Shown here: one piece after another, positions 17,147-26,695 of the stretch | How the letters are laid out: the number at the start of each line of letters is the position of its first letter | Position numbering within the stretch: position 1 is the stretch's first letter | From: M3007 sp046160345 | GTDB lineage: Bacteria; Bacteroidota; Bacteroidia; Chitinophagales; Saprospiraceae | Reading direction: 5' to 3' | Length of the DNA stretch: 64,000 bases | Assembly: GCA_046160345.1 (NCBI GenBank) | Contig: JBJXGO010000010.1 | Span: 62,001-126,000 of the forward strand | Translations under genes and position numbers: made by a program | Notes under the pieces: generated by a model | The model's database searches: none | Told to the model about the DNA's origin: nothing | What the model saw: only the letters and a program-made list of their open reading frames with translations

Positions 17147-18253
17147 ATGAAAAAAATCACACTTCTACAAGAAATTCAAACCCAACCAATTAGGTACGAA
17201 AAAATGAAATCAAAAAAAACCTCCGCTCGCCTGAGTATTATGGCCTTTTTATTGGTGGCACTTTTGGGCTGCCTCTATTTTGCCTGGGAACCTATTAAGG
17301 GATTTTGGTTCCCGGCTGTGCCTTCCGAACTTGCCGATCCCTATGTTTGCATCCCCACAGGTGCTACTTTTGAAGATGTAGTACGGCTTTTGAAAAAAAA
17401 CGGGGTCGTCACGGACGAGGTGAATTTCAGGTGGCTTTCAGAGCAAATGAAATACCGAAAAGACAAAATGCGTTCTGGTCGATTCAAAATTGAACCTGGC
17501 TGGACCAACAGAGAACTTATTCAGCATCTTCGCACTGGAGAGCAGGCCCCCGTCAAGGTTGTCCTCAACAATGAACGTCTTCCTGAGGAAATAGCCGGCA
17601 AGGTTTCCAGGTTTATCGAAGCTGATTCTTTTGCACTGCTCAGCAAGTTTCGCGACATAACACTCCTTCGCGAAATAGGCTACACTGAAGAAACACTCAT
17701 TACGGCTTTTATTCCAAATACTTACGAAATGTACTGGAATACCGACCCAAAAGCATTTATCAATAAAATGGTAAAAGAGCATGATGCTTTTTGGGGGAAG
17801 AACGATCGCCGTGCAAAGGCTGCGGCTTTAGGGTTGAACGAAAAGGAGGTTTACACACTTGCTTCCATTGTGGAGCGTGAAACCAATGCCAATATAGAAA
17901 AAGCAACCATTGCAGGCGTTTATCTCAACCGCTTGCGAATTGGGATGAAATTGCAAGCAGATCCAACCAGTGTATTTGCCACCCGAGACTTTACCACACG
18001 CAGAGTCACCACCTGGCATACCACCTATGATTCGCCCTACAACACCTATGTGTACAAGGGCTTGCCACCTGGCCCGATCAGTATGGCTTCTATTCCAAGC
18101 CTGGATGCAGTGCTGAACCCTGAAATACATAATTACCTATATTTCTGTGCAAAGCCAGACGAATCAGGTACCCATGCATTTGCGGAGACATTTGCTGCGC
18201 ATAAAATTAATGCTGAACGCTTTCAAAATTATGTCCGGCAACATCGCCTATGA
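17147..18253 (+). CDS. mltG: Endolytic murein transglycosylase
   Basis: 368 residues. MltG/YceG cleaves nascent glycan strands within the chain at the inner membrane and so ends peptidoglycan polymerisation. A single transmembrane helix (about residues 28-47, IMAFLLVALLGCLYFAW) is followed by a LysM-like segment and the catalytic domain with LASIVERETN, which contains the active-site Glu, and KLQADPTSVFA. The first ~20 residues are less conserved, and an ATG at 17204 is an alternative start. The stop overlaps the start of the aldo/keto reductase gene (ATGA at 18250-18253), which suggests translational coupling. Confidence 0.93.
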   Translation: MKKITLLQEIQTQPIRYEKMKSKKTSARLSIMAFLLVALLGCLYFAWEPIKGFWFPAVPSELADPYVCIPTGATFEDVVRLLKKNGVVTDEVNFRWLSEQMKYRKDKMRSGRFKIEPGWTNRELIQHLRTGEQAPVKVVLNNERLPEEIAGKVSRFIEADSFALLSKFRDITLLREIGYTEETLITAFIPNTYEMYWNTDPKAFINKMVKEHDAFWGKNDRRAKAAALGLNEKEVYTLASIVERETNANIEKATIAGVYLNRLRIGMKLQADPTSVFATRDFTTRRVTTWHTTYDSPYNTYVYKGLPPGPISMASIPSLDAVLNPEIHNYLYFCAKPDESGTHAFAETFAAHKINAERFQNYVRQHRL

Positions 18254-19269
18254 AATATAAACTATTAGGCCGTTCCGGTCTTCGTGTATCTGAACTTTGC
18301 CTTGGCACCATGACCTTTGGCACCGAATGGGGCTGGGGGGCTGATAAAGAGGAAAGTCAAAAAATTTTCGATGCATACGCCCAGCGAGGCGGCAATTTTG
18401 TAGATACGGCCAATAGATATACCGAAGGCTGCAGCGAACGCTGGCTTGGCGAGTTTGTAAAGCAGGAGCGCCATCACTTTGTAGTAGCAACCAAATACAC
18501 CTTGCGCGACCAAACGGGCGACCCAAACTTTGCGGGAAGCCATCGAAAAAATATGATGCGCTCGGTGGAAGAAAGCCTTCGTCGACTTGATACTGAGTTT
18601 ATTGATCTCCTTTGGGTTCATGCCTGGGACCATCTGACACCAACTGATGAGGTGATGCGTGGTTTAGACGACCTTATCCGCAGTGGCAAGGTACTTTATA
18701 TAGGTGTTTCTGATACTCCGGCCTGGGTAGTCAGCCAATCAAATACCATGGCGGAACTGCGCAATTGGACCGCCTTTGCAGGCCTTCAAGTAGAGTATTC
18801 GCTTTTGCAGCGCAGCCCGGAGCGCGATTTGCTGCCAATGGCTAAAGCATTCGGAATGACGGTCACACCCTGGGGTGCAATGGGCGGAGGCGCATTGACC
18901 GGGAAATACCTTCGGGGCGAAGAGGGCAGGATTGTAGAAAAAAGCGCTCGGCGAAGTGAATGGGCCAACAAGATAGCAGCGAAAGTGGTAAAAGTGGCCG
19001 AAAAACTTGGAGTTTCACCAGCACAAGTAGCCATAAATTGGACACGGCAACGCGACACCGATATTGGATGTATACCACTTATTGGGGCCCGTACAGCTGC
19101 CCAGCTAAATAATTCACTCGGTTGCCTCGATTTTGTTTTGCCTGAAAAATCGATTCGCGAATTGGATGCTGCCAGCGAAATCAAACTGGGATTTCCCCAT
19201 GAATTCCTTGCCTCTGACAATGTACGGGAGCTGATTTATGGCGGAAAATATGGAGATATTATTCAGTGA
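18250..19269 (+). CDS. Aldo/keto reductase
   Basis: 339 residues, a full (beta/alpha)8 NADPH-dependent oxidoreductase. The catalytic tetrad is recognisable: Asp and Tyr in FVDTANRYTEG, Lys in VATKYTL, and His in LLWVHAWD. The C-terminal cofactor segment (IPLIGARTAAQL) is present. It resembles the YajO/Tas-like class that reduces varied carbonyls; the physiological substrate is not predictable. It overlaps mltG by 4 bp and probably shares its transcript. Confidence 0.93.
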   Translation: MKYKLLGRSGLRVSELCLGTMTFGTEWGWGADKEESQKIFDAYAQRGGNFVDTANRYTEGCSERWLGEFVKQERHHFVVATKYTLRDQTGDPNFAGSHRKNMMRSVEESLRRLDTEFIDLLWVHAWDHLTPTDEVMRGLDDLIRSGKVLYIGVSDTPAWVVSQSNTMAELRNWTAFAGLQVEYSLLQRSPERDLLPMAKAFGMTVTPWGAMGGGALTGKYLRGEEGRIVEKSARRSEWANKIAAKVVKVAEKLGVSPAQVAINWTRQRDTDIGCIPLIGARTAAQLNNSLGCLDFVLPEKSIRELDAASEIKLGFPHEFLASDNVRELIYGGKYGDIIQ

Positions 19270-19307
19270 TTATGATTCAAATCTGGTTTCAATCGATAAA
19301 TAATTAA

Positions 19308-19326
19308 ACCAAAACTGTGTTTTGGT
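19308..19326. repeat. Perfect 8-bp inverted repeat upstream of cbs
   Basis: ACCAAAAC and GTTTTGGT are separated by TGT. The repeat is 17 bp ahead of the cbs start codon, so it could be an operator or a short hairpin in the leader. There is no T run, which argues against a strong terminator. Confidence 0.45.
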
Positions 19327-19342
19327 CACCAATCAATTTTCA

Positions 19343-20701
19343 ATGAATTATTGCAAAAATATCCTGGAAACCATCGGTAATACGCCCCTTGTTCAACTCA
19401 ATAGCGTCGTTAAGGACATTCCAGGACTGGTACTGGCAAAGGTTGAAACATTTAATCCGGGTCACAGTATAAAAGACCGGATGGCAGTTAAAATGATTGA
19501 CGACGCTGAAGCTCGAGGCGATCTGCGCCCGGGAGGCACTATTATTGAATGCACCTCGGGTAATACAGGAATGGGGCTTGCCCTGGTTGGCTGTGTGCGT
19601 GGATATCGTTGCATTTTCACCACTACCGACAAGCAGAGCAAGGAAAAAGCAGATATGCTCAAGGCACTTGGAGCAGAGGTAATTGTCTGCCCCACCAATG
19701 TTGGCCCTGATGATCCGCGCTCCTATTATTCCGTTGCGCGGAGGCTGAGCACAGAAATTCCCAACTCATTCTGGTGCAATCAGTACGACAATCTTTCGAA
19801 TCGACAGGCACATTACGAAAGCACCGGGCCAGAAATCTGGAAACAGACCGACGGGAAGATCACACACCTCGTAGTCGGGGTTGGAACAGGCGGCACGGTG
19901 AGCGGCACCGCCAAATATTTGAAAGAACAAAACCCGAATATCCAGGTATGGGGAGCCGACGTTTATGGCTCAGTATTCAAAAAATATCATGAGACAGGTG
20001 TTTTTGACCCGAAAGAAATATACCCATATATCACGGAGGGTATCGGAGAGGATATTCTTCCTGAAAACGTTGATTTCAGCCTTATCAATTTGTTTGAAAA
20101 AGTAACAGACAAAGATGCAGCCCTGTGGGCCAGACGCCTGGCCAGGGAAGAAGGCATCCTGCTCGGTTATTCAGCGGGAAGCGCCATGGGCGCACTTTGG
20201 CAATTGCGCGGAAAATTAAAAAAAGACGATGTGGTGGTACTCATTTTCCACGATCATGGCAGCAGGTATGTAGGAAAGATTTACAACGATGACTGGATGC
20301 GCGAACGAGGTTTTCTGGAAGAAGAATTGAAGATCAGTGACTTGATCGCCCGGAAAAAAGATCGGCGGTTCTTTGGCGTACAAGTAGACGATTCAGTGCG
20401 AAATGCATTTAATCTGATGAAATCACACGACTTGAGTCAATTGCCCGTGCTCGAAGGAGATAATGTAGTTGGCTCGATCACGGAAACCCAAGTGCTGCAC
20501 TTCCTTTTAGAAAATCCTTTGAACAATTCTGAAAAACCACTTCGCCAAGTGATGGGCCAGGCTTTTCCGATCGTAAAAGACGACTTGCCAATCAGTCAGC
20601 TCAATCGTTATATTTCCAAGGATATCCCAGCCGTTATCGCTACAGATCGTTCTGGAGGAATGCACATAGTGACCCAGTATGATTTAATTCAGGCAATTTA
20701 A
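19343..20701 (+). CDS. cbs: Cystathionine beta-synthase with C-terminal CBS pair
   Basis: 452 residues from the ATG at 19343; a TTG 21 bp upstream would only add a non-conserved leader. The PLP-dependent fold-type II domain comes first, with the Schiff-base Lys in NPGHSIKDRMAV, the substrate loop TSGNTGMGLA and the phosphate-binding GTGGTVSGT. Two CBS domains occupy about residues 330-452 and could sense adenosyl ligands. The N-terminal haem domain of the animal enzyme is absent. The product condenses serine and homocysteine to cystathionine in transsulfuration; a cysteine synthase role is the main alternative. Confidence 0.88.
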   Translation: MNYCKNILETIGNTPLVQLNSVVKDIPGLVLAKVETFNPGHSIKDRMAVKMIDDAEARGDLRPGGTIIECTSGNTGMGLALVGCVRGYRCIFTTTDKQSKEKADMLKALGAEVIVCPTNVGPDDPRSYYSVARRLSTEIPNSFWCNQYDNLSNRQAHYESTGPEIWKQTDGKITHLVVGVGTGGTVSGTAKYLKEQNPNIQVWGADVYGSVFKKYHETGVFDPKEIYPYITEGIGEDILPENVDFSLINLFEKVTDKDAALWARRLAREEGILLGYSAGSAMGALWQLRGKLKKDDVVVLIFHDHGSRYVGKIYNDDWMRERGFLEEELKISDLIARKKDRRFFGVQVDDSVRNAFNLMKSHDLSQLPVLEGDNVVGSITETQVLHFLLENPLNNSEKPLRQVMGQAFPIVKDDLPISQLNRYISKDIPAVIATDRSGGMHIVTQYDLIQAI

Positions 20702-20871
20702 TCAAACACATTTCTCATCTTTGTCCTGCATTTTTTTAATCCCTGCCCCAAGTAAATCAGCCCGTCCTTATTTCCGAGGTTTACACAACGCAATGTTAAT
20801 CGCTTTGTCGAGCGGAAGAAAATTGGGAATCCATCGTTTTTGCGATCGACAAAACCAAAACCGAGTTTCTA

Positions 20872-23800
20872 ATGGCATTGAAAACATACACTATTACGGC
20901 GACCAAGTGTTTCAAATTCGCTTTTTTCAACATTCTCTTTTTCCTTCCAATTTTACTTCACAGCCAGAACGTAGAAAATTGCAGTAACGGACTAGACGAC
21001 GATGGAGACGGACTGATTGATTGCTTTGACACAGATTGTAGCTGTACTGGAGGCTGTGACACCTTTTATTACACAACTGCCTGCAATCCAGACTGCCAGT
21101 TTCTTCCTCCTTGTGGCCCTGTTTCCCTAGCAACAAAATGGACCTCTAACGCCCAAACAGGCACCTATTCGCCGTTAGTAGCGGGAGATTTGGATGCAGA
21201 CGGAATTCCTGAAGTAATAACAACCCGGGTAGATTCAGCTAATCTCTACATTTTGAACGGCGCAACCGGGCAAATAAAAATTGAGGTCATTAACACCGTC
21301 ACAACTTGGCCTGGAGGCACTGCTCCAGCCATTGCAGACCTGGACAACGATGGGTTCGGCGAAATTGTAATTGTTGGCGAAGACCGAAAATTATACTGTT
21401 ATGAGCATACAGGAGCGCTCAAGTTTGCAAGTGCTTCCTTGGTCGGCTATGATTACCGCTACCGCTTCGCAATACCCAATATTGCTGATTTTGACTACAA
21501 TGGATTGCCGGAGATCAACATTGGAAATCAAGTATTTAGCGGCCAAACCGGAGCGCTATTAGCGTCCGGTGGCAATTCTGTTTCAGACGGCGAGCACCCG
21601 GCAAGGGTAGCGGTGGGTTATTCTTTTGCTTCTACGGTGCCAGCAGATATATTGCCTGACAACGCCTGTTTTGGATGTCAGGGACTTGAAATTGTGGCCG
21701 GCAACCAGGTGCTCTCTGTGAGCCTCCTCACAGGCCTGGTCTTGCCCGTAAGGTCTGCCCCCGCGCCTTTCTCAGACGGCTTTACCAGTGTGGCTGATTT
21801 TGACAACGACGGGGATTTGGATGCGATCGTTCAAGGTCAAAAAGCAGGACAGAATACCGTTTATGTTTGGGATGCTCAGTCCAATACTATCATGCGGGAA
21901 TTCAGCTTGCTCAACAATTGGAGTGAGGGAGCTTCCAGGGTAAACGTGGCCTATCTCGACAACGACACCTTGCCTGACATCAGTTTCGTGGGGCATCCTC
22001 GGGTCTATGCACTGCGCAATGACTTCACTACCCTTTGGATAAATTCTGTGAACGACCCTTCTTCCATCACTTGCACCAGTGTATATGATTTTTGTGGGGA
22101 TGGCAGCTCAGACATTATTTACCGAAGTGAAGAAAAATTGCAGATCATTGATGGGGCTACCGGAAATATTAATTGGGAGGATGTTTGCCTGAGTTTTACG
22201 CATATTGAAAACCCGCTTGTTTTGGACGTTGATGCAGATGGGAAAACTGAAATTTTGATTGAATGCGGCACCAATGGCAGTCCGTTTACAGGCACCGTAC
22301 TGGCTTATGAGGTGGTAGGCGCTCCCAACATAACGGCCCGACCCGTTTGGAATCAACATGGCTATTATAATACGAATATCAACGACGACCTAAGCGTACC
22401 CCGCCGACAGCAACAGCAGCATTTGGTGGCAGATAAACGGCATTTTAATACCTTTATGAATCAATATTCCAATCCAAACTTTCCTTCTCCAGATGCGACA
22501 CTCAGTTTGATTGGAATGCCGATTTGTGAACAAGACTCGATCGTACTTACGGTTGAATTGTGCAATTCTGGTGACAATATTTTTCCTCAAAATACACCTA
22601 TTTCAGCATACACGGGAAATCCCCAAACCAGCAGTGCGCAATGGGTTGGAATTATTGCTGCCTCGCCAGAAATTCTTGTAGGAGATTGTGACACACTGAC
22701 AATCCGGATTCCGCGTATTGCCAATGATTCTGTTTTTCTGGTATTGAATGATGACCACTCCTCGCCACCCCCATTTAATTTGTCCACCGATTTTCCTGTC
22801 ACGAGCATCGGGGAATGTGTTTTTGAAAACAATATTGCCTCGTTTTATTTGCAATATCAGCCAAAAACCGTGTTTTTAGGTCAAGACACTTCCATTTGTG
22901 ACTTGAGTACGATGATGTTGGAAGCGGATGGCCAGGACTTAATTGCATGGGTTTGGTCGGACGGGACTACGGATTCAGTATTCCTGGCACAAGGCCCCGG
23001 ACTTTACACAGTAACGGCTACCGATGTGTGCCAGAACATCCAAACTGACAGTATTCTTGTAAGTTTAAATACCAGCACAGTTGTTGAAATAGGTCAGGAT
23101 TTTTCCGTCTGCCCAGGAGATTCCGCAGTTCTCTCGGTAACCGGGTTTGATTATTACACCTGGGATGCAGGCATTGCACTAAGTTGTACAAACTGCGCAA
23201 CAGTTTCCTTACAACCAGCCTCACCTACTTTGGTAACCCTGCATGCAGGGTATTCTTATGGCTGCTCAGCTCGGGATACTGTACTGGTTTCACTTTTTGA
23301 AACCTACGATTATATTGTGGACACTACGATTTGTTCCGGTCAAACGGTTGTTTGGAACGGTGTGACGATCGAACCGGATAGCAGTCATTTTTTCCAGCTT
23401 CAAACCATAAATGGCTGTGATTCTTTATTTTCTGTCCGAGTGCACCCCACGGGTTTTGGCACTTTTAACATTACGGTGGACACCTCCGTTTGTTTGGGCT
23501 CTACTTTAGAAATCAACAACACCACCCTTGCAGCCGAGGAAGAAATGACCTTTTACCTCACTGCAAGTACAGGCTGTGACTCAACGGTGCTGGTACGGGT
23601 AGCACCACGAGATACTTTTTTCTTGTATGAGTCAAGAATGATCTGTTTTGGCGATTCCTCCAATGTGTTTGGCACCCAACAAACCACCAGCGGCGATTAT
23701 CCAGGCTATTTTATCGCCTCCAATGGATGTGACTCTACACAAGTGGTCAGCCTGTTTGTGTATCCTCAAATTCAGTTAGAAATTGACGGAACAACAGCCT

Positions 23801-24750
23801 GCTTCGGAGAAGCCAACGCGTCCCTTACAGCCAACATTACCAATGGGGTAATCCCGCTGACCTATGAATGGAGTATTCCCAACAACTCCTCGCAAGTTGT
23901 TGATAATGTTTCGGCAGGCAACTACTCTCTGACAGTTACAGATGGCAACCAATGTACTGAATCTCAATCATTTGTAATTGACCAATATCCGCAGATAGTC
24001 TTTTCCGCGAAGGTAGATTCCGTAAAGTGTTTTGATGAATCTACCGGCTCTGTTATGATTGAAACAAATGACCCATCGATGGTTTTCCAGTTCGATGACG
24101 GGCCTTTTTCGCAGGTTTATGAATATTCAAATTTAAAAGCCGGCGAATATCTTGTGATAGGTCAGGACATATATGGTTGCGATGACACCCTTTCGGTATC
24201 AGTACACCAGCCACCCAAACTTTCGCTGAGCCTTCCAGCAGACACTTCGATACAATTGGGTGCTTCGCTGCCTTTGCAAATAAATCTTGCTGGATTGTTT
24301 CCAATAGAATGGGCTTGGAGCGACAGTTCCTACCTGAGTTGCCTAAGCTGCCCCAATCCGATTGTCCAAACCCCTCTTGAGTCTATCCGTTATGTGCTCA
24401 CAATCAAGGATATCAATGGTTGCGTGGCCACAGACGATATGCTTTTGATGGTGGAACAAATTGTAGGGGTTTATATACCCAACGCAATGGGCGGCTCCGG
24501 AGAGAACGCCAATCTCGTTTTGGGCTTCAACCCTGCTGTGCAAAAGGTGAATTTGTTCAGAATATACGACCGTTGGGGCGGCATGCTACATGAAGCTCAA
24601 AATGTGATGCCAGGTGATGCCTCACTCAATTGGGACGGCCGTTTTAGAGGCAAATTGGTCAACCCGGGGGTATATGTATGGCAAATTGAATTGGAATTGG
24701 TGAATGGTACCGTGTTAAGAAAACTAGGCGATTTGACGGTGATTCGTTAG
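20872..24750 (+). CDS. Large VCBS/FG-GAP and SprB-repeat surface protein with CHU_C (T9SS type B) domain
   Basis: 1292 residues. After the signal peptide (ends PILLHSQ) comes a Cys/Asp-rich Ca-binding-like segment (CSNGLDDDGDGLIDCFDTDC). An integrin-like FG-GAP/VCBS propeller follows (about residues 90-480) with DGDLDADGIPE, DLDNDGFGEIV and DFDNDGDLDAI blades. Ig/PKD-like modules come next, then two SprB-type repeats near residues 970-1095 (TACFGEANAS..., VKCFDESTGS...). The CHU_C domain begins at about 1195 (GVYIPNAMGG, IYDRWGGMLHEAQ). These features mark a T9SS-exported adhesin or surface structural protein. The many DxDxDG loops probably need calcium. No enzymatic domain is seen. Confidence 0.88.
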   Translation: MALKTYTITATKCFKFAFFNILFFLPILLHSQNVENCSNGLDDDGDGLIDCFDTDCSCTGGCDTFYYTTACNPDCQFLPPCGPVSLATKWTSNAQTGTYSPLVAGDLDADGIPEVITTRVDSANLYILNGATGQIKIEVINTVTTWPGGTAPAIADLDNDGFGEIVIVGEDRKLYCYEHTGALKFASASLVGYDYRYRFAIPNIADFDYNGLPEINIGNQVFSGQTGALLASGGNSVSDGEHPARVAVGYSFASTVPADILPDNACFGCQGLEIVAGNQVLSVSLLTGLVLPVRSAPAPFSDGFTSVADFDNDGDLDAIVQGQKAGQNTVYVWDAQSNTIMREFSLLNNWSEGASRVNVAYLDNDTLPDISFVGHPRVYALRNDFTTLWINSVNDPSSITCTSVYDFCGDGSSDIIYRSEEKLQIIDGATGNINWEDVCLSFTHIENPLVLDVDADGKTEILIECGTNGSPFTGTVLAYEVVGAPNITARPVWNQHGYYNTNINDDLSVPRRQQQQHLVADKRHFNTFMNQYSNPNFPSPDATLSLIGMPICEQDSIVLTVELCNSGDNIFPQNTPISAYTGNPQTSSAQWVGIIAASPEILVGDCDTLTIRIPRIANDSVFLVLNDDHSSPPPFNLSTDFPVTSIGECVFENNIASFYLQYQPKTVFLGQDTSICDLSTMMLEADGQDLIAWVWSDGTTDSVFLAQGPGLYTVTATDVCQNIQTDSILVSLNTSTVVEIGQDFSVCPGDSAVLSVTGFDYYTWDAGIALSCTNCATVSLQPASPTLVTLHAGYSYGCSARDTVLVSLFETYDYIVDTTICSGQTVVWNGVTIEPDSSHFFQLQTINGCDSLFSVRVHPTGFGTFNITVDTSVCLGSTLEINNTTLAAEEEMTFYLTASTGCDSTVLVRVAPRDTFFLYESRMICFGDSSNVFGTQQTTSGDYPGYFIASNGCDSTQVVSLFVYPQIQLEIDGTTACFGEANASLTANITNGVIPLTYEWSIPNNSSQVVDNVSAGNYSLTVTDGNQCTESQSFVIDQYPQIVFSAKVDSVKCFDESTGSVMIETNDPSMVFQFDDGPFSQVYEYSNLKAGEYLVIGQDIYGCDDTLSVSVHQPPKLSLSLPADTSIQLGASLPLQINLAGLFPIEWAWSDSSYLSCLSCPNPIVQTPLESIRYVLTIKDINGCVATDDMLLMVEQIVGVYIPNAMGGSGENANLVLGFNPAVQKVNLFRIYDRWGGMLHEAQNVMPGDASLNWDGRFRGKLVNPGVYVWQIELELVNGTVLRKLGDLTVIR

Positions 24751-24760
24751 TATATTCGCT

Positions 24761-24793
24761 AAACCTCGCAGGTTTTTAAAACCTACGAAGTTT
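24761..24793. repeat. Interspersed AACCTCG..CGAGGTT palindrome, copy 1
   Basis: This 33-bp imperfect palindrome (arms around a central T-AAAA) lies 11 bp after the adhesin stop. It is nearly identical to the element at 38601-38632, differing at two positions within the shared 32 bp. It is directly followed by a separate, stronger hairpin. Confidence 0.8.
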
Positions 24794-24795
24794 AC

Positions 24796-24841
24796 AGCAA
24801 CGGCGGTGCGATGGGTAAAAACCTGTCGCACCGCTGTTGCT
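24796..24841 (+). terminator. 16-bp stem hairpin after the 1292-residue adhesin gene
   Basis: Arms 24796-24811 and 24826-24841 pair along 16 bp with one G-U in the plus-strand RNA, around a 14-nt loop. Only a short T run follows, so it is either an atypical terminator or a transcript-stabilising 3' hairpin. Confidence 0.65.
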
Positions 24842-25012
24842 ATTTCAGGCCAATCCCAAACACTTTTAAAATTTATCAAACGCTTCGTTAAACCTAGGTA
24901 CCTAGTTATTGTCAAACCCGAGGTACTATTCCCTAAAAACCTGTAATATTTCACTTTTCACCTTAACCGTCCTTCCCAATTTAGGGCTTTGGCGGGTAAA
25001 TCTTTCCGATTT

Positions 25013-26671
25013 ATGGCATCACTCTCTCCTTTGACAGGTACCTTGGGCCACCGCAGAGCGGCACACCTGTTGCGTCGTGTAAGTTACAATTTCACGAAGC
25101 CCAAAGTGGATCAAATGGCCGGGCAGACCGCCGCGCAAGCCATAGGTTCTTTGTTGCAGTTAAATCCATTGCAACTTAGCCAACCGATCTATAAAGACCT
25201 TGCAACACAAGGGTCGCCTGTACAAACCTGGCTTTTGCCCCTTCCTGGAAGTCCCATCAACACACCTGCTGAAGACTTTGTGCTCCGCCGCTGGGTAATG
25301 ACCTGGTGGTGCAATGAGGCATTGCGCGATACCGGTATCGGCCATAAAATGCAGTTCTTTTTTCACCAATTCTTGCAGACCACTGCTAACACGGCACGAA
25401 ATTCCAGTTTTTTTGATTACCTGCAACTCCTACGTTGGGGCGCCTTGGGAAATTTTAAAAAATTGGCTTACAAGATCGTGGTAGATAACAACATGTTGGT
25501 TTATCTGAACAACCAACAGAACACTTCAAACAATCCTAACGAAAATTTCGCCAGGGAATATTTTGAGCTTTTTACAATCGGCAAGGGACCTCAAATTGGA
25601 CCCGGTGATTATACAAACTATACAGAAGACGACATTGTGGAGGCTGCCAAAGTATTTACCGGGTTCCGGACTCGCCTCAATCGAGATGTCGTAGATGTAG
25701 AAACAGGAATTCCACGTGGCGATGTGCAATTCGGCCAGCATAAACAGGGCAGCAAAACATTTTCGTCTAAATTCAACAACACCGTAATTCAAGGTGCTTC
25801 CAACGGGGCGGGCATGTGGGTTGAGTTGCAATCATTCGTTAATATGATTTTTGCCCAGCCAGAAACAGCCAAAACCCTTTGCCGCAGGCTGTATCATACC
25901 TTTGTTAGTCGGAACATTACACAGGAAATTGAGACAGACATCATCGTCCCCCTCTCCAATACGCTCATTGCCAACAATTTTGAGGTAAAGCCCGTTCTTC
26001 AACAACTCTTCCAAAGCCAGCATTTCTTCGATGCGGACGATTCTGACAATGTGGACGAAATCATTGGAGGCATGATCAAGTCGCCTTTGGAGCTGAACTA
26101 CCAAACCATGTCATTCTTTGGCATGCCATTGCCCGACCCTATGACAGCCACCAATATTTACCGGCAGATCTTTGAGAACGGTATGCTCCAACGCGCATTT
26201 GGCACCGCCAACCTTCCGCTATTTTTCGCCTCTGATGTGGCAGGTTACCCAGCTTATTATTCCGAGCCGGATTACAGTCGTCAATGGTTTAATTCAAGCA
26301 CCATTATTACCCGTTACAAAGTAGCAGAAATGTTCCTGAGCGGCAAACTGACCATAGGGAATCAACCCGCACAGCCCTTGGGCACCAAGATCGATATCGC
26401 GCCATGGATTAAAAATAGCGGGGCAATTTCCAACGCGCTTGACTCCCAAACCCTGGTGGAGGATTTGCTCAAATACTTATTGCCGGAAGCTGTGGATTCA
26501 GACCGTTTCAACTATTTTCATGTACAGGTTTTCCTAGACAATTTACCCGCAACCGATTGGACCTACGAATGGCAGAATTACCTGAATACCAATGATGCTA
26601 CCGAGGTAACCCTTGCACTTGAAAGGCTCATCAAAGCCATTTTGTATTCGCCTGAATATCAAACCTTCTAA
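25013..26671 (+). CDS. DUF1800 family protein
   Basis: 552 residues from the ATG at 25013; a TTG at 24989 would add eight residues. The pattern GTLGHRRAAHLLRRVSYN near the N-terminus, the central MTWWCNEALRDTG and FFHQFLQTT, and NPNENFAREYFELFTIG identify DUF1800. That family has no firmly established biochemical role and is nearly always encoded next to a DUF1501 gene, as here (24 bp downstream). No signal peptide or T9SS tail is seen on this protein, while its partner has both signals. Several His and acidic residues could bind metal. The two products probably act together at the cell envelope. Confidence 0.85.
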   Translation: MASLSPLTGTLGHRRAAHLLRRVSYNFTKPKVDQMAGQTAAQAIGSLLQLNPLQLSQPIYKDLATQGSPVQTWLLPLPGSPINTPAEDFVLRRWVMTWWCNEALRDTGIGHKMQFFFHQFLQTTANTARNSSFFDYLQLLRWGALGNFKKLAYKIVVDNNMLVYLNNQQNTSNNPNENFAREYFELFTIGKGPQIGPGDYTNYTEDDIVEAAKVFTGFRTRLNRDVVDVETGIPRGDVQFGQHKQGSKTFSSKFNNTVIQGASNGAGMWVELQSFVNMIFAQPETAKTLCRRLYHTFVSRNITQEIETDIIVPLSNTLIANNFEVKPVLQQLFQSQHFFDADDSDNVDEIIGGMIKSPLELNYQTMSFFGMPLPDPMTATNIYRQIFENGMLQRAFGTANLPLFFASDVAGYPAYYSEPDYSRQWFNSSTIITRYKVAEMFLSGKLTIGNQPAQPLGTKIDIAPWIKNSGAISNALDSQTLVEDLLKYLLPEAVDSDRFNYFHVQVFLDNLPATDWTYEWQNYLNTNDATEVTLALERLIKAILYSPEYQTF

Positions 26672-26695
26672 GGAAACCACAAATCAATAAAAATT

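Noticed and set aside
24751..25012. Insertion sequence remnants around the palindrome
   Set aside because: No transposase fragment, terminal repeats or target duplication could be found; only short palindromes are present.
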